DNA of 52,328 nucleotides from positions 1 through 52,328 of the forward strand of contig CACFUX010000005.1 of the NCBI GenBank assembly GCA_902569615.1, in the 5' to 3' direction. Below, one piece after another: positions 27,254 to 35,943 of the stretch. The stretch is from an uncultured Pelagibacteraceae bacterium (lineage in GTDB: Bacteria > Pseudomonadota > Alphaproteobacteria > Pelagibacterales > Pelagibacteraceae). Numbering within the stretch: position 1 is the stretch's first letter; every line of letters begins with the position of its first letter. Both the position numbers and the translations under genes were made by a program. Below the pieces are notes generated by a model. That model saw only the letters and a program-made list of their open reading frames with translations. It was not told the DNA's origin and ran no database searches.

Positions 27254-28873
27254 ATGTCCAGAGAAGTGATGGAATACGATGTAGTAGTCGTAGGTGGCGG
27301 ACCATCAGGACTTTCAACTGCTATAAAGTTAAAGCAGTTAAATCCAGATATTAACGTCTGCCTTTTAGAAAAAGCATCTGAAGTAGGTGCACATATATTG
27401 TCAGGCAATGTTTTTGAAACTAAAGCCCTAGATGAACTAATACCTAATTGGAAAGAATTAAATGCTCCAATTAAAACTAAAGTTACTAAAGAAAAATTTC
27501 TTTTTTTAGGAAAAACAAAATCACTGAGTTGGCCTACTTGGTTATTACCTAAAGTTCAAAAAAATCATAATAATTATATAATTAGTTTAGCTAATTTGTG
27601 TAGATGGTTAGCGGAACAGGCTGAAGCTCTAGGGGTAGAAATATTTCCAGGTTTTCCCGCAAGTGAAATTTTATTTAAGGAAGATGGATCAGTTAAAGGA
27701 GTTGCAACTCAAGATATGGGATTAGATAAAGACGGAAATAAAAAAGATAGTTATGAGCCAGGAATGGAGCTTCATGCAAAAGTAACTGTCTTCGCAGAAG
27801 GATGCAGGGGACACTTGGGCAAACATTTAATAAAAAAATTTAATTTAGATAAAGACAAAAGTCCTCAACAATATGGTATTGGTTTTAAAGAAATTTGGGA
27901 AATAAATGAAAAAAAACATGAAGAAGGTATGGTTATGCACACAGCAGGGTGGCCATTAGATAATAAAACATATGGTGGAAGTTTTGTTTACCATGCTGAA
28001 AATAAACAAATTTTTTTAGGTTATGTAATAGGTTTAGATTATAAAAATCCATATCTTTCACCTTTTGATGAATTTCAAAGATTTAAAACTCATCCCTCAA
28101 TTAAAAAATATTTGGACGGTGGTAAGAGAATTTCTTACGGAGCTAGAGCTTTAATTGAAGGTGGTCTACAAAGTTTACCACAAATGTATATGCCAGGAGC
28201 TTTACTTGTTGGTTGTGATGCAGGTACATTAAATATGCCAAAAATTAAGGGATCTCACACTGCAATGAAAAGTGGAATGATAGCAGCAGAAACAATAATT
28301 GAACATTTAAAAGAAAATAATCAACTATCAATATATGAAGAAAAATTTAAAAATAGCTGGGTTTACAAAGAGTTATACGAAGCAAGAAACGTTAAACCTA
28401 GTTTTAGTTGGGGTTTAATTTTAGGAATTATATTTACTGGAATTGATCAAATATTATTTAGAGGTAGATTGCCTTTTACACTTAAACATAAACACGCTGA
28501 TCATGAAACTTTAAAACCAGCTAAAGAAATGAAGAAAATCGATTATCCAAAACCTGACAATATAATTACATTTGACAAAACTAGCTCCGTTTATTTAACA
28601 GGGACTAACCATGCTGATAATCAACCCGTCCACTTACAGCTAAAAAACCCTGAATTACCAATAAATTATACTTTAGAAAAGTTTGATGAACCCGCACAAA
28701 GATATTGTCCAGTTGGAGTATATGAGGTTCAAAAAGAAAACAATATTAATAAATTTGTAATTAATTCACAAAACTGCATTCATTGTAAAACTTGTGACAT
28801 TAAAGAACCTTCACAAAATATAACATGGGTTACACCAGAGGGCGGTGGCGGACCTAAATATGGGAATATGTAA
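27254..28873 (+). CDS. etfD: Electron transfer flavoprotein:ubiquinone oxidoreductase
   Basis: 539-aa membrane-associated flavoprotein, also called ETF-QO or ETFDH. N-terminal FAD motif GGGPSG near residue 14-19, with LEKASEVGAHILSG after it. A ubiquinone-facing region lies in the middle. The C-terminal [4Fe-4S] cluster ligands are visible as Cys485, Cys508, Cys511 and Cys514 (YCPVG and NCIHCKTCD). It moves electrons from EtfAB to the quinone pool at the inner membrane. It closes the plus-strand operon, ending 1 base before the convergent DUF2237 stop. No terminator hairpin is seen there. Confidence 0.96.
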   Translation: MSREVMEYDVVVVGGGPSGLSTAIKLKQLNPDINVCLLEKASEVGAHILSGNVFETKALDELIPNWKELNAPIKTKVTKEKFLFLGKTKSLSWPTWLLPKVQKNHNNYIISLANLCRWLAEQAEALGVEIFPGFPASEILFKEDGSVKGVATQDMGLDKDGNKKDSYEPGMELHAKVTVFAEGCRGHLGKHLIKKFNLDKDKSPQQYGIGFKEIWEINEKKHEEGMVMHTAGWPLDNKTYGGSFVYHAENKQIFLGYVIGLDYKNPYLSPFDEFQRFKTHPSIKKYLDGGKRISYGARALIEGGLQSLPQMYMPGALLVGCDAGTLNMPKIKGSHTAMKSGMIAAETIIEHLKENNQLSIYEEKFKNSWVYKELYEARNVKPSFSWGLILGIIFTGIDQILFRGRLPFTLKHKHADHETLKPAKEMKKIDYPKPDNIITFDKTSSVYLTGTNHADNQPVHLQLKNPELPINYTLEKFDEPAQRYCPVGVYEVQKENNINKFVINSQNCIHCKTCDIKEPSQNITWVTPEGGGGPKYGNM

Positions 28874-28874
28874 T

Positions 28875-29249
28875 CTAAGAAAGATCTATCGCAAATTTTT
28901 TTAAAGTTTCAATTGGAACAAGCTTAAGAGTGTTTTCATGAGTTTTCTTCAAATATATTGAGCAACCTTTTCCTGCATCAATAGCTCTTGCAATCCACGC
29001 AGCACATACACACCAATTATCTCCATCTTTTAATCCAGGAAAACCAAATTCTGGATGAGGTGTAATTAAATCATTACCTGCAGACTTACACCATTCTAAA
29101 AAATCATTATTTACTTTTACACATACCGTGTGAAGTCCATGATCATTTTCATCTGTATTACAACAACCATCTCTAAACCAGCCAGTTAACGGATCTTTAG
29201 AGCACTCTTCAAGATCTTCACCCAAAACATTTTTTTGTTTATCAGTCAT
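28875..29249 (-). CDS. DUF2237 family protein
   Basis: 124-aa soluble protein matching DUF2237: an N-terminal NVLGEDLEECSKDPLTGWFRDG-type segment (shown only in part here: DPLTGWFRDGCC), GLHTVCVKVNNDFLEW, and GLKDGDNWCVCAAWIARA with conserved Trp/Cys. The function is unknown. Eight or so cysteines could bind metal. The start overlaps the upstream 2OG-oxygenase gene by 8 bases on the minus strand, so the two are co-transcribed, probably with hisI. It converges with etfD. Confidence 0.88.
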   Translation of the reverse strand: MTDKQKNVLGEDLEECSKDPLTGWFRDGCCNTDENDHGLHTVCVKVNNDFLEWCKSAGNDLITPHPEFGFPGLKDGDNWCVCAAWIARAIDAGKGCSIYLKKTHENTLKLVPIETLKKFAIDLS

Positions 29250-29850
29250 TTAGAATTTTTTTCGTTTTATCGTCTAAGTCTAAATTGAAAGAAAAAGATC
29301 TTCTTTCTCCATCTACATTAAATGGATAAGCTGTATGCATTAGATTATTTGGAAAAATAATCATATCGCCAGTCTTTGGAACATGATTATGAATACTATT
29401 ACTTAAAGATGTTTTTGTTCCACTTATAAAATCGATTGTTCCATTTGTTTTCAATTTTTTTCTAGAATTTGTTAAATTTTTAGGAACTTTTAGATAACCC
29501 ACCGCTGAAACAAAACCATTATGAAAATGAACTGGGTTATATTCATTTTTAAATTGTCTAACTACCCAAAGGTTTTTTATCATAAATTTCTTAGGTTTAA
29601 CCTTAATTGTTTTTTTTAAATAATTATAAATATTATTTTTAATAAATTTTTTTAAATTTCTATTAATGAATTTTTTTGAGATCTTAATTTCTTGATAAAC
29701 TTGACCAACTACTTTATTTGAATAATCACTTTTTTTTGTTTTTGACTTATTTTTTATAATTTTATCAACTTCTTTGTTTAATAAAGATACAATCTTAGTT
29801 GGTATTTTTATTTTCCCCAGTTTAGGGCCAAATGGACTCAATATTTTCAT
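29242..29850 (-). CDS. Putative 2OG-Fe(II) oxygenase (PF13759-like)
   Basis: 202-aa protein whose C-terminal half has the double-stranded beta-helix pattern of a 2OG-Fe(II) oxygenase: HFHNGFVSAVGYLKVP carries the first histidine pair, and FPNNLMHTAYPF followed by GERRSFSFNL carries the distal His and the 2OG-binding Arg. The type is common in marine bacteria and cyanophages. The N-terminal half is lysine-rich and probably helical. Its substrate is unknown. It lies directly after hisI (the stop and start codons abut) and overlaps DUF2237 by 8 bases. Confidence 0.78.
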   Translation of the reverse strand: MKILSPFGPKLGKIKIPTKIVSLLNKEVDKIIKNKSKTKKSDYSNKVVGQVYQEIKISKKFINRNLKKFIKNNIYNYLKKTIKVKPKKFMIKNLWVVRQFKNEYNPVHFHNGFVSAVGYLKVPKNLTNSRKKLKTNGTIDFISGTKTSLSNSIHNHVPKTGDMIIFPNNLMHTAYPFNVDGERRSFSFNLDLDDKTKKILND

Positions 29851-30318
29851 TTAAATTTTTGTTGGATTTGGTTGACCTTTATAAACTTTTTCAGGATCAA
29901 ATTTTTTTTCTTTTTCTTCAAATTTCATTTCGACTTCACGTCCATTTTTAATTTCACCTAAAGGAATTGATCGGTAGAAACAAGATCTATAACCTACATG
30001 GCAGCTTGCACCATCGCCTATATCTACAGTTAACCAAACTGCATCTTGATCATCATCTATTCTAATTTCTTTAACTTTTTGAACAAATCCACTTGTTTTA
30101 CCTTTGTGCCAGATTACTTTTCTTGATCTGCTCCAGTAATGAGCTTCTTTTGTTTCAATTGTTTTTTTTAGTGCTTCAACATTCATATACCCATGCATAA
30201 GAATCTCTTTTGTTTGATAACAAGTTGTTATTACGGGTATTAATCCATCGTTATCAAATTTTGGTGAAAGAAGATTGCCTTCTTCGATTTCAATTACATT
30301 TTCTCTTTTTTTAAACAT
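29851..30318 (-). CDS. hisI: Phosphoribosyl-AMP cyclohydrolase HisI
   Basis: Histidine biosynthesis enzyme opening the adenine ring of PR-AMP. Motifs: HYWSRSRKVIWHKGKTSG, the DDDQDA metal-binding run, and ASCHVGYRSCFYR with the zinc cysteines. I place the start at the ATG at 30318 (MFKKRENVIE), giving 155 aa. The frame stays open to 30375, but that longer start would crowd the divergent folE promoter and adds an untypical hydrophobic stretch. It is first in a minus-strand group with a 2OG oxygenase and DUF2237, not with other his genes. Confidence 0.92.
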   Translation of the reverse strand: MFKKRENVIEIEEGNLLSPKFDNDGLIPVITTCYQTKEILMHGYMNVEALKKTIETKEAHYWSRSRKVIWHKGKTSGFVQKVKEIRIDDDQDAVWLTVDIGDGASCHVGYRSCFYRSIPLGEIKNGREVEMKFEEKEKKFDPEKVYKGQPNPTKI

Positions 30319-30397
30319 ATTTAATGAATTATGTAGCATATTGGCGCAGATAATAAATATTTTTAAAATCACCAATTATGTAATATATAAGACCCTC

Positions 30398-31000
30398 ATG
30401 AAATTAGTTAAAAACGAAAACGAAAATTTAAATAATAAAATATCCGATAAGGAAGCTGAAGAAGCCTTTGTCAAAATTTTAAAATGGATAGGCGAAGACC
30501 CTTCAAGAGAGGGCTTAGTTGAAACCCCTAGAAGAGTAATGAAAGCTTTTAAAGAATATTTTAGAGGATACAACGAAGATGCAAAAAAAGTATTAGAGAA
30601 AACCTTCGGTGATGTTGACGGATATGATGATATGGTTGTACAAAAAAATATTTCAGTTCAAAGTCATTGTGAACATCATATGGCACCAATTATTGGAGTT
30701 GCGCATGTTGCATATATTCCCGGTGAAAGAGTCGTTGGCTTAAGTAAGTTAGCAAGAGTTGTTGAAGTTTTTTCTAAAAGATTACAAACCCAAGAAAGAT
30801 TAACAATGCAAATAGCTACGACTATAATGCAAGCTTTAGACGCAAAAGGAGTAGCAGTATCAATTGATTCAACCCACCAATGTATGACAATGAGAGGAAT
30901 CAAAAAAGAACAAGCAACAACGGTTACAAATTATTATTTAGGCAAATTTAAAGAAGATTTAAGTTATCAAAATAGATATTTAAGATTTATTGCTAAATAA
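30398..31000 (+). CDS. folE: GTP cyclohydrolase I FolE
   Basis: 200-aa first enzyme of tetrahydrofolate synthesis (GTP to dihydroneopterin triphosphate). The zinc site motifs QSHCEHHMAP and HQCMTMRG are intact, with HVAYIPGERVVGLSKLARVVE between them. I chose the ATG at 30398 over an in-frame start at 30275, because the shorter form matches family length and does not overlap the divergent hisI. Folate demand is high in this window, as several enzymes use THF as methyl acceptor. AcuI follows after 21 bases. Confidence 0.96.
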   Translation: MKLVKNENENLNNKISDKEAEEAFVKILKWIGEDPSREGLVETPRRVMKAFKEYFRGYNEDAKKVLEKTFGDVDGYDDMVVQKNISVQSHCEHHMAPIIGVAHVAYIPGERVVGLSKLARVVEVFSKRLQTQERLTMQIATTIMQALDAKGVAVSIDSTHQCMTMRGIKKEQATTVTNYYLGKFKEDLSYQNRYLRFIAK

Positions 31001-31021
31001 ATCTGATATAGATTACTATCA

Positions 31022-32026
31022 ATGTCAGAAAATTTTAAAGCTCTTATTATAAATCAAGAAGGTGAAAAATTTACAAGAGAAATAAAATCTATAGATAGTA
31101 AATTTTTAAAACATGGAGATGTTTTAATTAAAGTAGCTTATTCCACATTAAATTATAAAGATGCACTGGTTTTAAAAAATGGTGCAAGGCTAGTTAAAGA
31201 ATTTCCGCATATTCCTGGAATAGATTTATCAGGTACAGTTGTTGAAAGCCAAAATCCAAATTTTAAAAAAGATGATGAAATTATTTGCACAGGCAGAAGA
31301 GTGGGAGAAATATTTTTTGGTGGCTATTCGCAATTTGCAAGAATAAATGGAGATTTTTTAATTAAGAGACCTAAAGATTTAAGTTTAAAACAGGCAATGA
31401 TCTTAGGCACAGCTGGACTTACAGCTCTACAGTGTGCGTTCACAACAAAACTTGCAAGAGAAGAATTGTTATTAGGGGAAAAAGTTGAAAATGTAATAGT
31501 AACAGGAGCATCCGGAGGAGTAGGAAGTATTGCAGTGATGATCTTAAATAAGTTAGGATGCAATGTTACTGCAGTTACTAGCAAAGAAAGTAATAACGAA
31601 TATCTAAAAAGTATTGGAGCAAAAAGTATAACAAAATCAAGCGATTTAGATAAAGATCCAAGACCATTAGATAAAGGTATATGGGATGGTGCAGTTGATA
31701 CTGTTGGAGGAAATATATTGTCAAATATTTTACCTCACATTAAAGAAAATGGAATTGTTGCTGCTGTTGGTAATGCTTCTGGGATAAAATTGAATACAAC
31801 TGTTATGCCATTTATAATTAGAGGTGTAAAATTATGGGGAATTGATTCTGTTCACACATCTTCTAAAAGAAGAGAATTTTTATGGGGAGAAGCTTCAAAA
31901 TTAGTTGATTTTATGTTACTTGAAAAATCAATTAAAGAAATTAGTTTAGAGGAACTTTTAAATATATTTCCAACAATGTTAGAAGGAAAAACTAGCGGAA
32001 GATATATTGTTAATTTAAATAAATAA
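31022..32026 (+). CDS. acuI: AcuI-like acryloyl-CoA reductase (MDR family, YhdH type)
   Basis: 334-aa NADPH-dependent medium-chain reductase without structural zinc. Segments LNYKDALVLKNG, FPHIPGIDLSGTV, GRRVGEIFFGGYSQFARI and the Rossmann VTGASGGVGSIAV match the YhdH/AcuI group. AcuI reduces acryloyl-CoA to propionyl-CoA and so detoxifies the acrylate made by DMSP lyases. A DddP-like gene is in the same window, which fits, although not in the same operon. It overlaps the LysR gene by 1 base, so the regulator is probably co-expressed. A general quinone or enone reductase is the alternative. Confidence 0.85.
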   Translation: MSENFKALIINQEGEKFTREIKSIDSKFLKHGDVLIKVAYSTLNYKDALVLKNGARLVKEFPHIPGIDLSGTVVESQNPNFKKDDEIICTGRRVGEIFFGGYSQFARINGDFLIKRPKDLSLKQAMILGTAGLTALQCAFTTKLAREELLLGEKVENVIVTGASGGVGSIAVMILNKLGCNVTAVTSKESNNEYLKSIGAKSITKSSDLDKDPRPLDKGIWDGAVDTVGGNILSNILPHIKENGIVAAVGNASGIKLNTTVMPFIIRGVKLWGIDSVHTSSKRREFLWGEASKLVDFMLLEKSIKEISLEELLNIFPTMLEGKTSGRYIVNLNK

Positions 32027-32916
32027 TGGATTGGGACAAGTTAAAAATATTTCATGCTGTAGCTGAAGCAGGAAGCTTCACTAGCGCTACTGTTAACCTT
32101 AATTTAAGCCAATCAGCAATTAGTAGACAGATACAATCATTGGAAGAAGAGCTGAATGTTAAGCTATTTGAAAGACATGCAAGAGGCCTAACTCTTACAG
32201 AAAATGGAGAATATGTATATAAAACTGCTCATGAAGTTATATCTAAACTAAAAGAGGTTGAAACAACATTAGGTGATAAAAAAGATAAACCTTCAGGAAA
32301 ATTAACAGTTACAACATTTGTAAGTTTTGGAACAACTTGGTTAACACCAAGAATTCAAGAATTTATGCAATTAAATCCAGAAATAGAGATAGAACTAATT
32401 TTTGACGATAAAGAGCTAGATTTAAGTACAAGACAAGCAGATATTGGTATTTGGGCAAGACGGCCAAAGCAATTAAACTATATACAAAGAAAATTAATTG
32501 ATATTAATTATCATATATATGGTTCACCTAAATATTTGGAAAAATTTGGATATCCAAAAACCATAAACGATTTGAATAAACATAAATTTATATCTTTTGG
32601 CAAGGGAGCTCCTTCGCCAGTTTTTAACCCAGATTGGGCCTTAAAATTAGGTATGAAGGATAATAAAAAGAGAAAATCTTGCATGAAAGTTAACAGTGTA
32701 TATGGTTTATTGTTAGCTGTTCAAAGCGGTGTTGGTTTAGCTGCATTACCAGATTATTTAACTGTTAAGCAACCTGATATAGTTAAAGTATTACCTAGTG
32801 TAGAGGGCCCGATTACTGAAGCTCATTTCGTATATCCACAGTCATTAAAAAATGTGGCCAGAGTTCAGGCTTTTAGAAACTTCTTATATAGCAAGATTTC
32901 AGAGTGGGAGTTTTAA
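32026..32916 (+). CDS. LysR-family transcriptional regulator
   Basis: 296-aa regulator. N-terminal winged helix-turn-helix (KIFHAVAEAGSFTSATVNL, LNLSQSAISRQIQSLEEEL, LFERHARGLTLTENG), then a LysR-type effector domain with PSGKLTVTTFVSFGTTWL and a VQSGVGLAALPDYL segment near the C-terminus. The effector is unknown. Its start overlaps the acuI stop by 1 base, an unusual same-strand arrangement suggesting it may autoregulate the acuI unit or sense a product of it. A 99-base gap with Fur sites separates it from the iron transporter. Confidence 0.93.
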   Translation: MDWDKLKIFHAVAEAGSFTSATVNLNLSQSAISRQIQSLEEELNVKLFERHARGLTLTENGEYVYKTAHEVISKLKEVETTLGDKKDKPSGKLTVTTFVSFGTTWLTPRIQEFMQLNPEIEIELIFDDKELDLSTRQADIGIWARRPKQLNYIQRKLIDINYHIYGSPKYLEKFGYPKTINDLNKHKFISFGKGAPSPVFNPDWALKLGMKDNKKRKSCMKVNSVYGLLLAVQSGVGLAALPDYLTVKQPDIVKVLPSVEGPITEAHFVYPQSLKNVARVQAFRNFLYSKISEWEF

Positions 32917-32941
32917 TACAACCTGCGACAATCAGTGCGAT

Positions 32942-32956
32942 TGATAATCATTATCA
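32942..32956 (+). promoter_or_regulatory. Fur box upstream of the ferric iron transporter
   Basis: TGATAAT-C-ATTATCA is a perfect 7-1-7 inverted repeat matching the classical Fur operator. A second site with one perfect half (ATTATCA, 32972-32978) is centred 22 bases downstream, and TATAAT at 32985-32990 could be the -10 box, so a bound repressor would cover the promoter. It predicts iron-repressed expression of the genes at 33016-36997. Confidence 0.85.
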
Positions 32957-33015
32957 TTAATAATAGTTCTCATTATCAATAATATATAATCAAAAGTGCG
33001 GAGAAAAGGGTAGGT

Positions 33016-34044
33016 ATGAAAAAGATAACAATTTTAGCTCTAATTACTTCATTGTTTATGACTACATTTGCAATCGCAAATGAGGTCAATATTTTCAATG
33101 CAAGACATTATAAAGCTGATGCTGAACTTTATGGAAAGTTTACAGCAGCAACTGGAATTAAGGTAAACTTAATTAACGGCAAATCAGGAGCTTTAGAAAA
33201 AAGAATGATAGAAGAAGGCGCTGATTCTGCGGCAGACCTTTACATAACGGCTGACGCTGGAAGATGTGGTGCTTTTCAAGCAAAGGGTATGACGCAAAGT
33301 GGATTAACTTCAGCAACAATTAAATCATCTGTTCCAAAAAACTTTAGAACATCTCATTGGGTAGGAGTAGCAAAAAGAGCAAGAATAATTTATTACTCAC
33401 CCGAAAGAGTTACTGGAGCTGAATTATCTGGTATGACTTATGAAGGTTTAGCAGATCCAAAATGGAGAGGTAGATTAGTAATAAGAAAATCAAGCAACAT
33501 TTACAATAAATCTCTTGTAGCTTCATTAATTGCAAATAATGGAAAAAAAGCTACAGCAGAATGGGCAAAAGGGGTTGTTGCTAACATGGCAAGAGAATCA
33601 ACAGGAAATGATAGAGCTCAAATTATGGCAGTAGCAGCTGGAGAAGCTGATATAGCTGTAGCTAATACTTATTATTTAGCTCTAATGTTATCTGGTAATA
33701 AAGGTGCAGAACAACAAGAAGCTGCTAAAAAAGTTAAAGCATTTTTTCCAAACCAAGATGGTAGAGGAACACATATGAATATTAGTTGTGCTGCTCTAGT
33801 TAAAGATGCTCCAAATAAAGCAAATGCTATAGCACTTGTTGATTATTTATTATCAGCGGAGGCTCAAGAACATTTTACTAATAATACTTTTGAGTTTCCA
33901 ATGATAGCTGGTGTTTCACCAAGTCCTTTAGTAGTAAATAATTTGGGATTAGATTTTAAACAAGATCTTAAAACAAAAGTTTCTACGTATGGAAAAAATC
34001 AAGCTGCTGCACTAGAAGTGATGACAGCTGCTGGATGGAAATAG
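33016..34044 (+). CDS. fbpA: Ferric iron ABC transporter substrate-binding protein (FbpA/FutA family)
   Basis: 342-aa periplasmic protein with a signal peptide (ILALITSLFMTTFAIA). The mature start EVNIFNARHYKADAELYGKF, AADLYITADAGR and ANTYYLALML (paired tyrosines that bind Fe3+) match FbpA/FutA/SfuA proteins. It collects Fe3+ for the permease encoded downstream. A purine-rich ribosome site (GGAGAAAAGGG) and two Fur-type sites lie upstream, predicting strong expression under iron limitation. The permease gene follows after a small ORF and a hairpin. Confidence 0.95.
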   Translation: MKKITILALITSLFMTTFAIANEVNIFNARHYKADAELYGKFTAATGIKVNLINGKSGALEKRMIEEGADSAADLYITADAGRCGAFQAKGMTQSGLTSATIKSSVPKNFRTSHWVGVAKRARIIYYSPERVTGAELSGMTYEGLADPKWRGRLVIRKSSNIYNKSLVASLIANNGKKATAEWAKGVVANMARESTGNDRAQIMAVAAGEADIAVANTYYLALMLSGNKGAEQQEAAKKVKAFFPNQDGRGTHMNISCAALVKDAPNKANAIALVDYLLSAEAQEHFTNNTFEFPMIAGVSPSPLVVNNLGLDFKQDLKTKVSTYGKNQAAALEVMTAAGWK

Positions 34045-34212
34045 ATGGAAGAAAAAAAATTTATTTCTGATTTTGATTATAATAACTCAGCCGAGGCATG
34101 TCCTACATGTTCTGAGGAGTGTAAAAAAATTGAAAACAGAATAAATGAAAGAAAATTATCAGAGATTAATAACAAGGAGGTTCCGCACATCTTAAAGTTA
34201 TTTAATTTTTAA
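34045..34212 (+). CDS. Small 55-aa Cys-rich protein in the iron transport operon
   Basis: The ATG directly abuts the fbpA stop (TAG then ATG), giving a 55-codon frame ending at 34210-34212. The translation is charged, with one metal-binding-like cluster CPTCSEEC at residues 19-26. There is no signal peptide or membrane helix. Its position inside an iron-regulated unit suggests an iron- or zinc-binding accessory role (inference). It is too short for a confident family call and may be missed by gene finders. No SD of its own is evident, consistent with coupled translation. Confidence 0.6.
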   Translation: MEEKKFISDFDYNNSAEACPTCSEECKKIENRINERKLSEINNKEVPHILKLFNF

Positions 34213-34227
34213 TAATTTCTTATAATT

Positions 34228-34275
34228 AGTGTCCATGGTCTGGGTCTCATTGCAATCTCCTTTCACATGGACACT
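34228..34275 (+). terminator. Hairpin between fbpA/small ORF and the permease gene
   Basis: AGTGTCCATG (34228-34237) pairs perfectly with CATGGACACT (34266-34275) around a 28-nt loop, followed by AAAATTTTTATT. It probably acts as an attenuator or mRNA end that lets the binding protein outnumber the permease. Confidence 0.65.
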
Positions 34276-34323
34276 AAAATTTTTATTAGGAAATTACTTT
34301 TCTTTTATAAGGCGGATTATAAT

Positions 34324-35943
34324 ATGAAATTTAATTTTTGGTATTTAAGCTCATTAATTGTCTCATTAACCGTTGCAATTCCAATAATAACAGTTTTTAC
34401 AAGTTTTTTTGAAGATACATCGAATTACTTTGAAATTCTTAGAGAAACTTTTTTTTTCGAATATATATTTAATTCTTTAACTCTTTTAATAGGAGTTATA
34501 TTTTTGACATTTATTATAGGTGTAGGCTCAGCATATATAGTTTCTTTCTATCAGTTTCCTGGTGCAAATTTTTTTAAATGGGCTTTTATACTATCGTTTG
34601 CAGTGCCACCATATATCTATGCCTATTCTTTATTTGCTTTTTTTGAGAACTATGGGACAGCATTTACAATATTAAAACATTTGTTTGGAGATGCAAATTA
34701 TAACAAACAAATTCCAAAATTAGATGGTATGTTTGGGCTGATTTTATCTATCTCTTTTTCTTTGTATGTCTATGTTTATATACTTGCGAGATCTTCATTT
34801 TTATATCAATCACAAAATTTAATTGAGTTAGGAAAAAACCTTGGTTTTTCAAAATTTAAATCTTTTTATTCAATAATATTACCTGCAGCGCGTCCTGCTA
34901 TTGTTGCTGGTTTATCATTAGTAGCAATGGAAACTTTAGCTGAATTTGGAGCAGTAGATTTCTTTTCTGTAAACACCTTAACGACAGGTATTTATAATGC
35001 TTGGATAGGATTTGATGATTTGGCATTTGCAAACCGTATATCTTTTTTTCTTTTGTTGTTCATATTTATTTTATTTTTAACTGAAAATTTATCTAGAAAA
35101 AAAGCAAAATATCATTTGGATACAAAGGGTGGATTTAAGAAAAAAGAAAAAATTAAACTTAATGGTACAAAATCTTTTTTCGCATTTTCATTTTGTTTTA
35201 TTTTATTTTTTTTAAGTTTTTTATTTCCATTAAGTCAAATGTTGTACTGGACAATCAAATTTCCTGAAAATTTGGTTGACTTTCAAATAATAGATCTTTT
35301 GTTAAATACTTTATACCTAGTATTTTTATCAAGTTTAGTATTAATCTTTTTTGCCTTAGTATCTAATTATGGTAATAGAGTATCTAATAAAAAAATTCTA
35401 AATATTTTATCTACTTTTTCAATTTCTGGCTATGCAATACCAGGAGTAATTCTTGCGATAGCTTTCATAACTTTTATAGCTTGGTTTGATGAGAATATGA
35501 TTCAAACATTAGGATTTTTATCAATAAAAAAAATATTTATTGGTTCGGTGTTAGGTCTAGTAATTGTTTATTTTGTAAGATTTTATTCATTAGCCTTTAA
35601 TGGAATAAAGTCAGGATATGAAAAAATGAATATTGCCGTTGATGAAAGCGCCTATCTCCTTGGGTATTCTAAAACTAAAACTTTTTTAAATATTCATGTT
35701 CCTTACTTAAGAAATTCACTTTTATTTGTTGTTATATTAATTTCATTAGAAATAATTAGAGAATTACCAATTACACTTATTTTGAGACCTTTTAATTTTG
35801 AGACTTTCGCAACCACAGCATATATTTCTGCATCTGAGGATTTATTGGAGGCAGCAGCTGTTCCTTCATTGTGTTTGATAATTATAGCAAGTTTCTTTAT
35901 TTTACTTACGTCTAAATATATTTTAAGAGATATAGATGAATAA
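34324..35943 (+). CDS. fbpB: Ferric iron ABC transporter permease (FbpB/SfuB, fused two-domain)
   Basis: Large inner-membrane permease (~539 aa from this start) made of two homologous halves with about twelve membrane helices and two EAA-type loops (ELGKNLGFSKFKSFYSIILP and VDESAYLLGYSKTKTFLNIHVP). This is the typical fused FbpB layout. I prefer the ATG at 34324 (MKFNFWYLS), since the upstream in-frame ATG at 34267 lies inside the hairpin arm and would add 19 residues. A weak AAGGCGG ribosome site precedes 34324. It overlaps the ATPase gene by 8 bases. Confidence 0.93.
   Translation: MKFNFWYLSSLIVSLTVAIPIITVFTSFFEDTSNYFEILRETFFFEYIFNSLTLLIGVIFLTFIIGVGSAYIVSFYQFPGANFFKWAFILSFAVPPYIYAYSLFAFFENYGTAFTILKHLFGDANYNKQIPKLDGMFGLILSISFSLYVYVYILARSSFLYQSQNLIELGKNLGFSKFKSFYSIILPAARPAIVAGLSLVAMETLAEFGAVDFFSVNTLTTGIYNAWIGFDDLAFANRISFFLLLFIFILFLTENLSRKKAKYHLDTKGGFKKKEKIKLNGTKSFFAFSFCFILFFLSFLFPLSQMLYWTIKFPENLVDFQIIDLLLNTLYLVFLSSLVLIFFALVSNYGNRVSNKKILNILSTFSISGYAIPGVILAIAFITFIAWFDENMIQTLGFLSIKKIFIGSVLGLVIVYFVRFYSLAFNGIKSGYEKMNIAVDESAYLLGYSKTKTFLNIHVPYLRNSLLFVVILISLEIIRELPITLILRPFNFETFATTAYISASEDLLEAAAVPSLCLIIIASFFILLTSKYILRDIDE

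Noticed and set aside
30275..30397. Extended N-terminus of FolE
   Set aside because: It would overlap the divergent hisI start and adds a hydrophobic leader not found in FolE.
34267..34323. Upstream start for the iron permease
   Set aside because: It lies inside a strong hairpin arm and adds residues atypical of the family; the ATG at 34324 is better.
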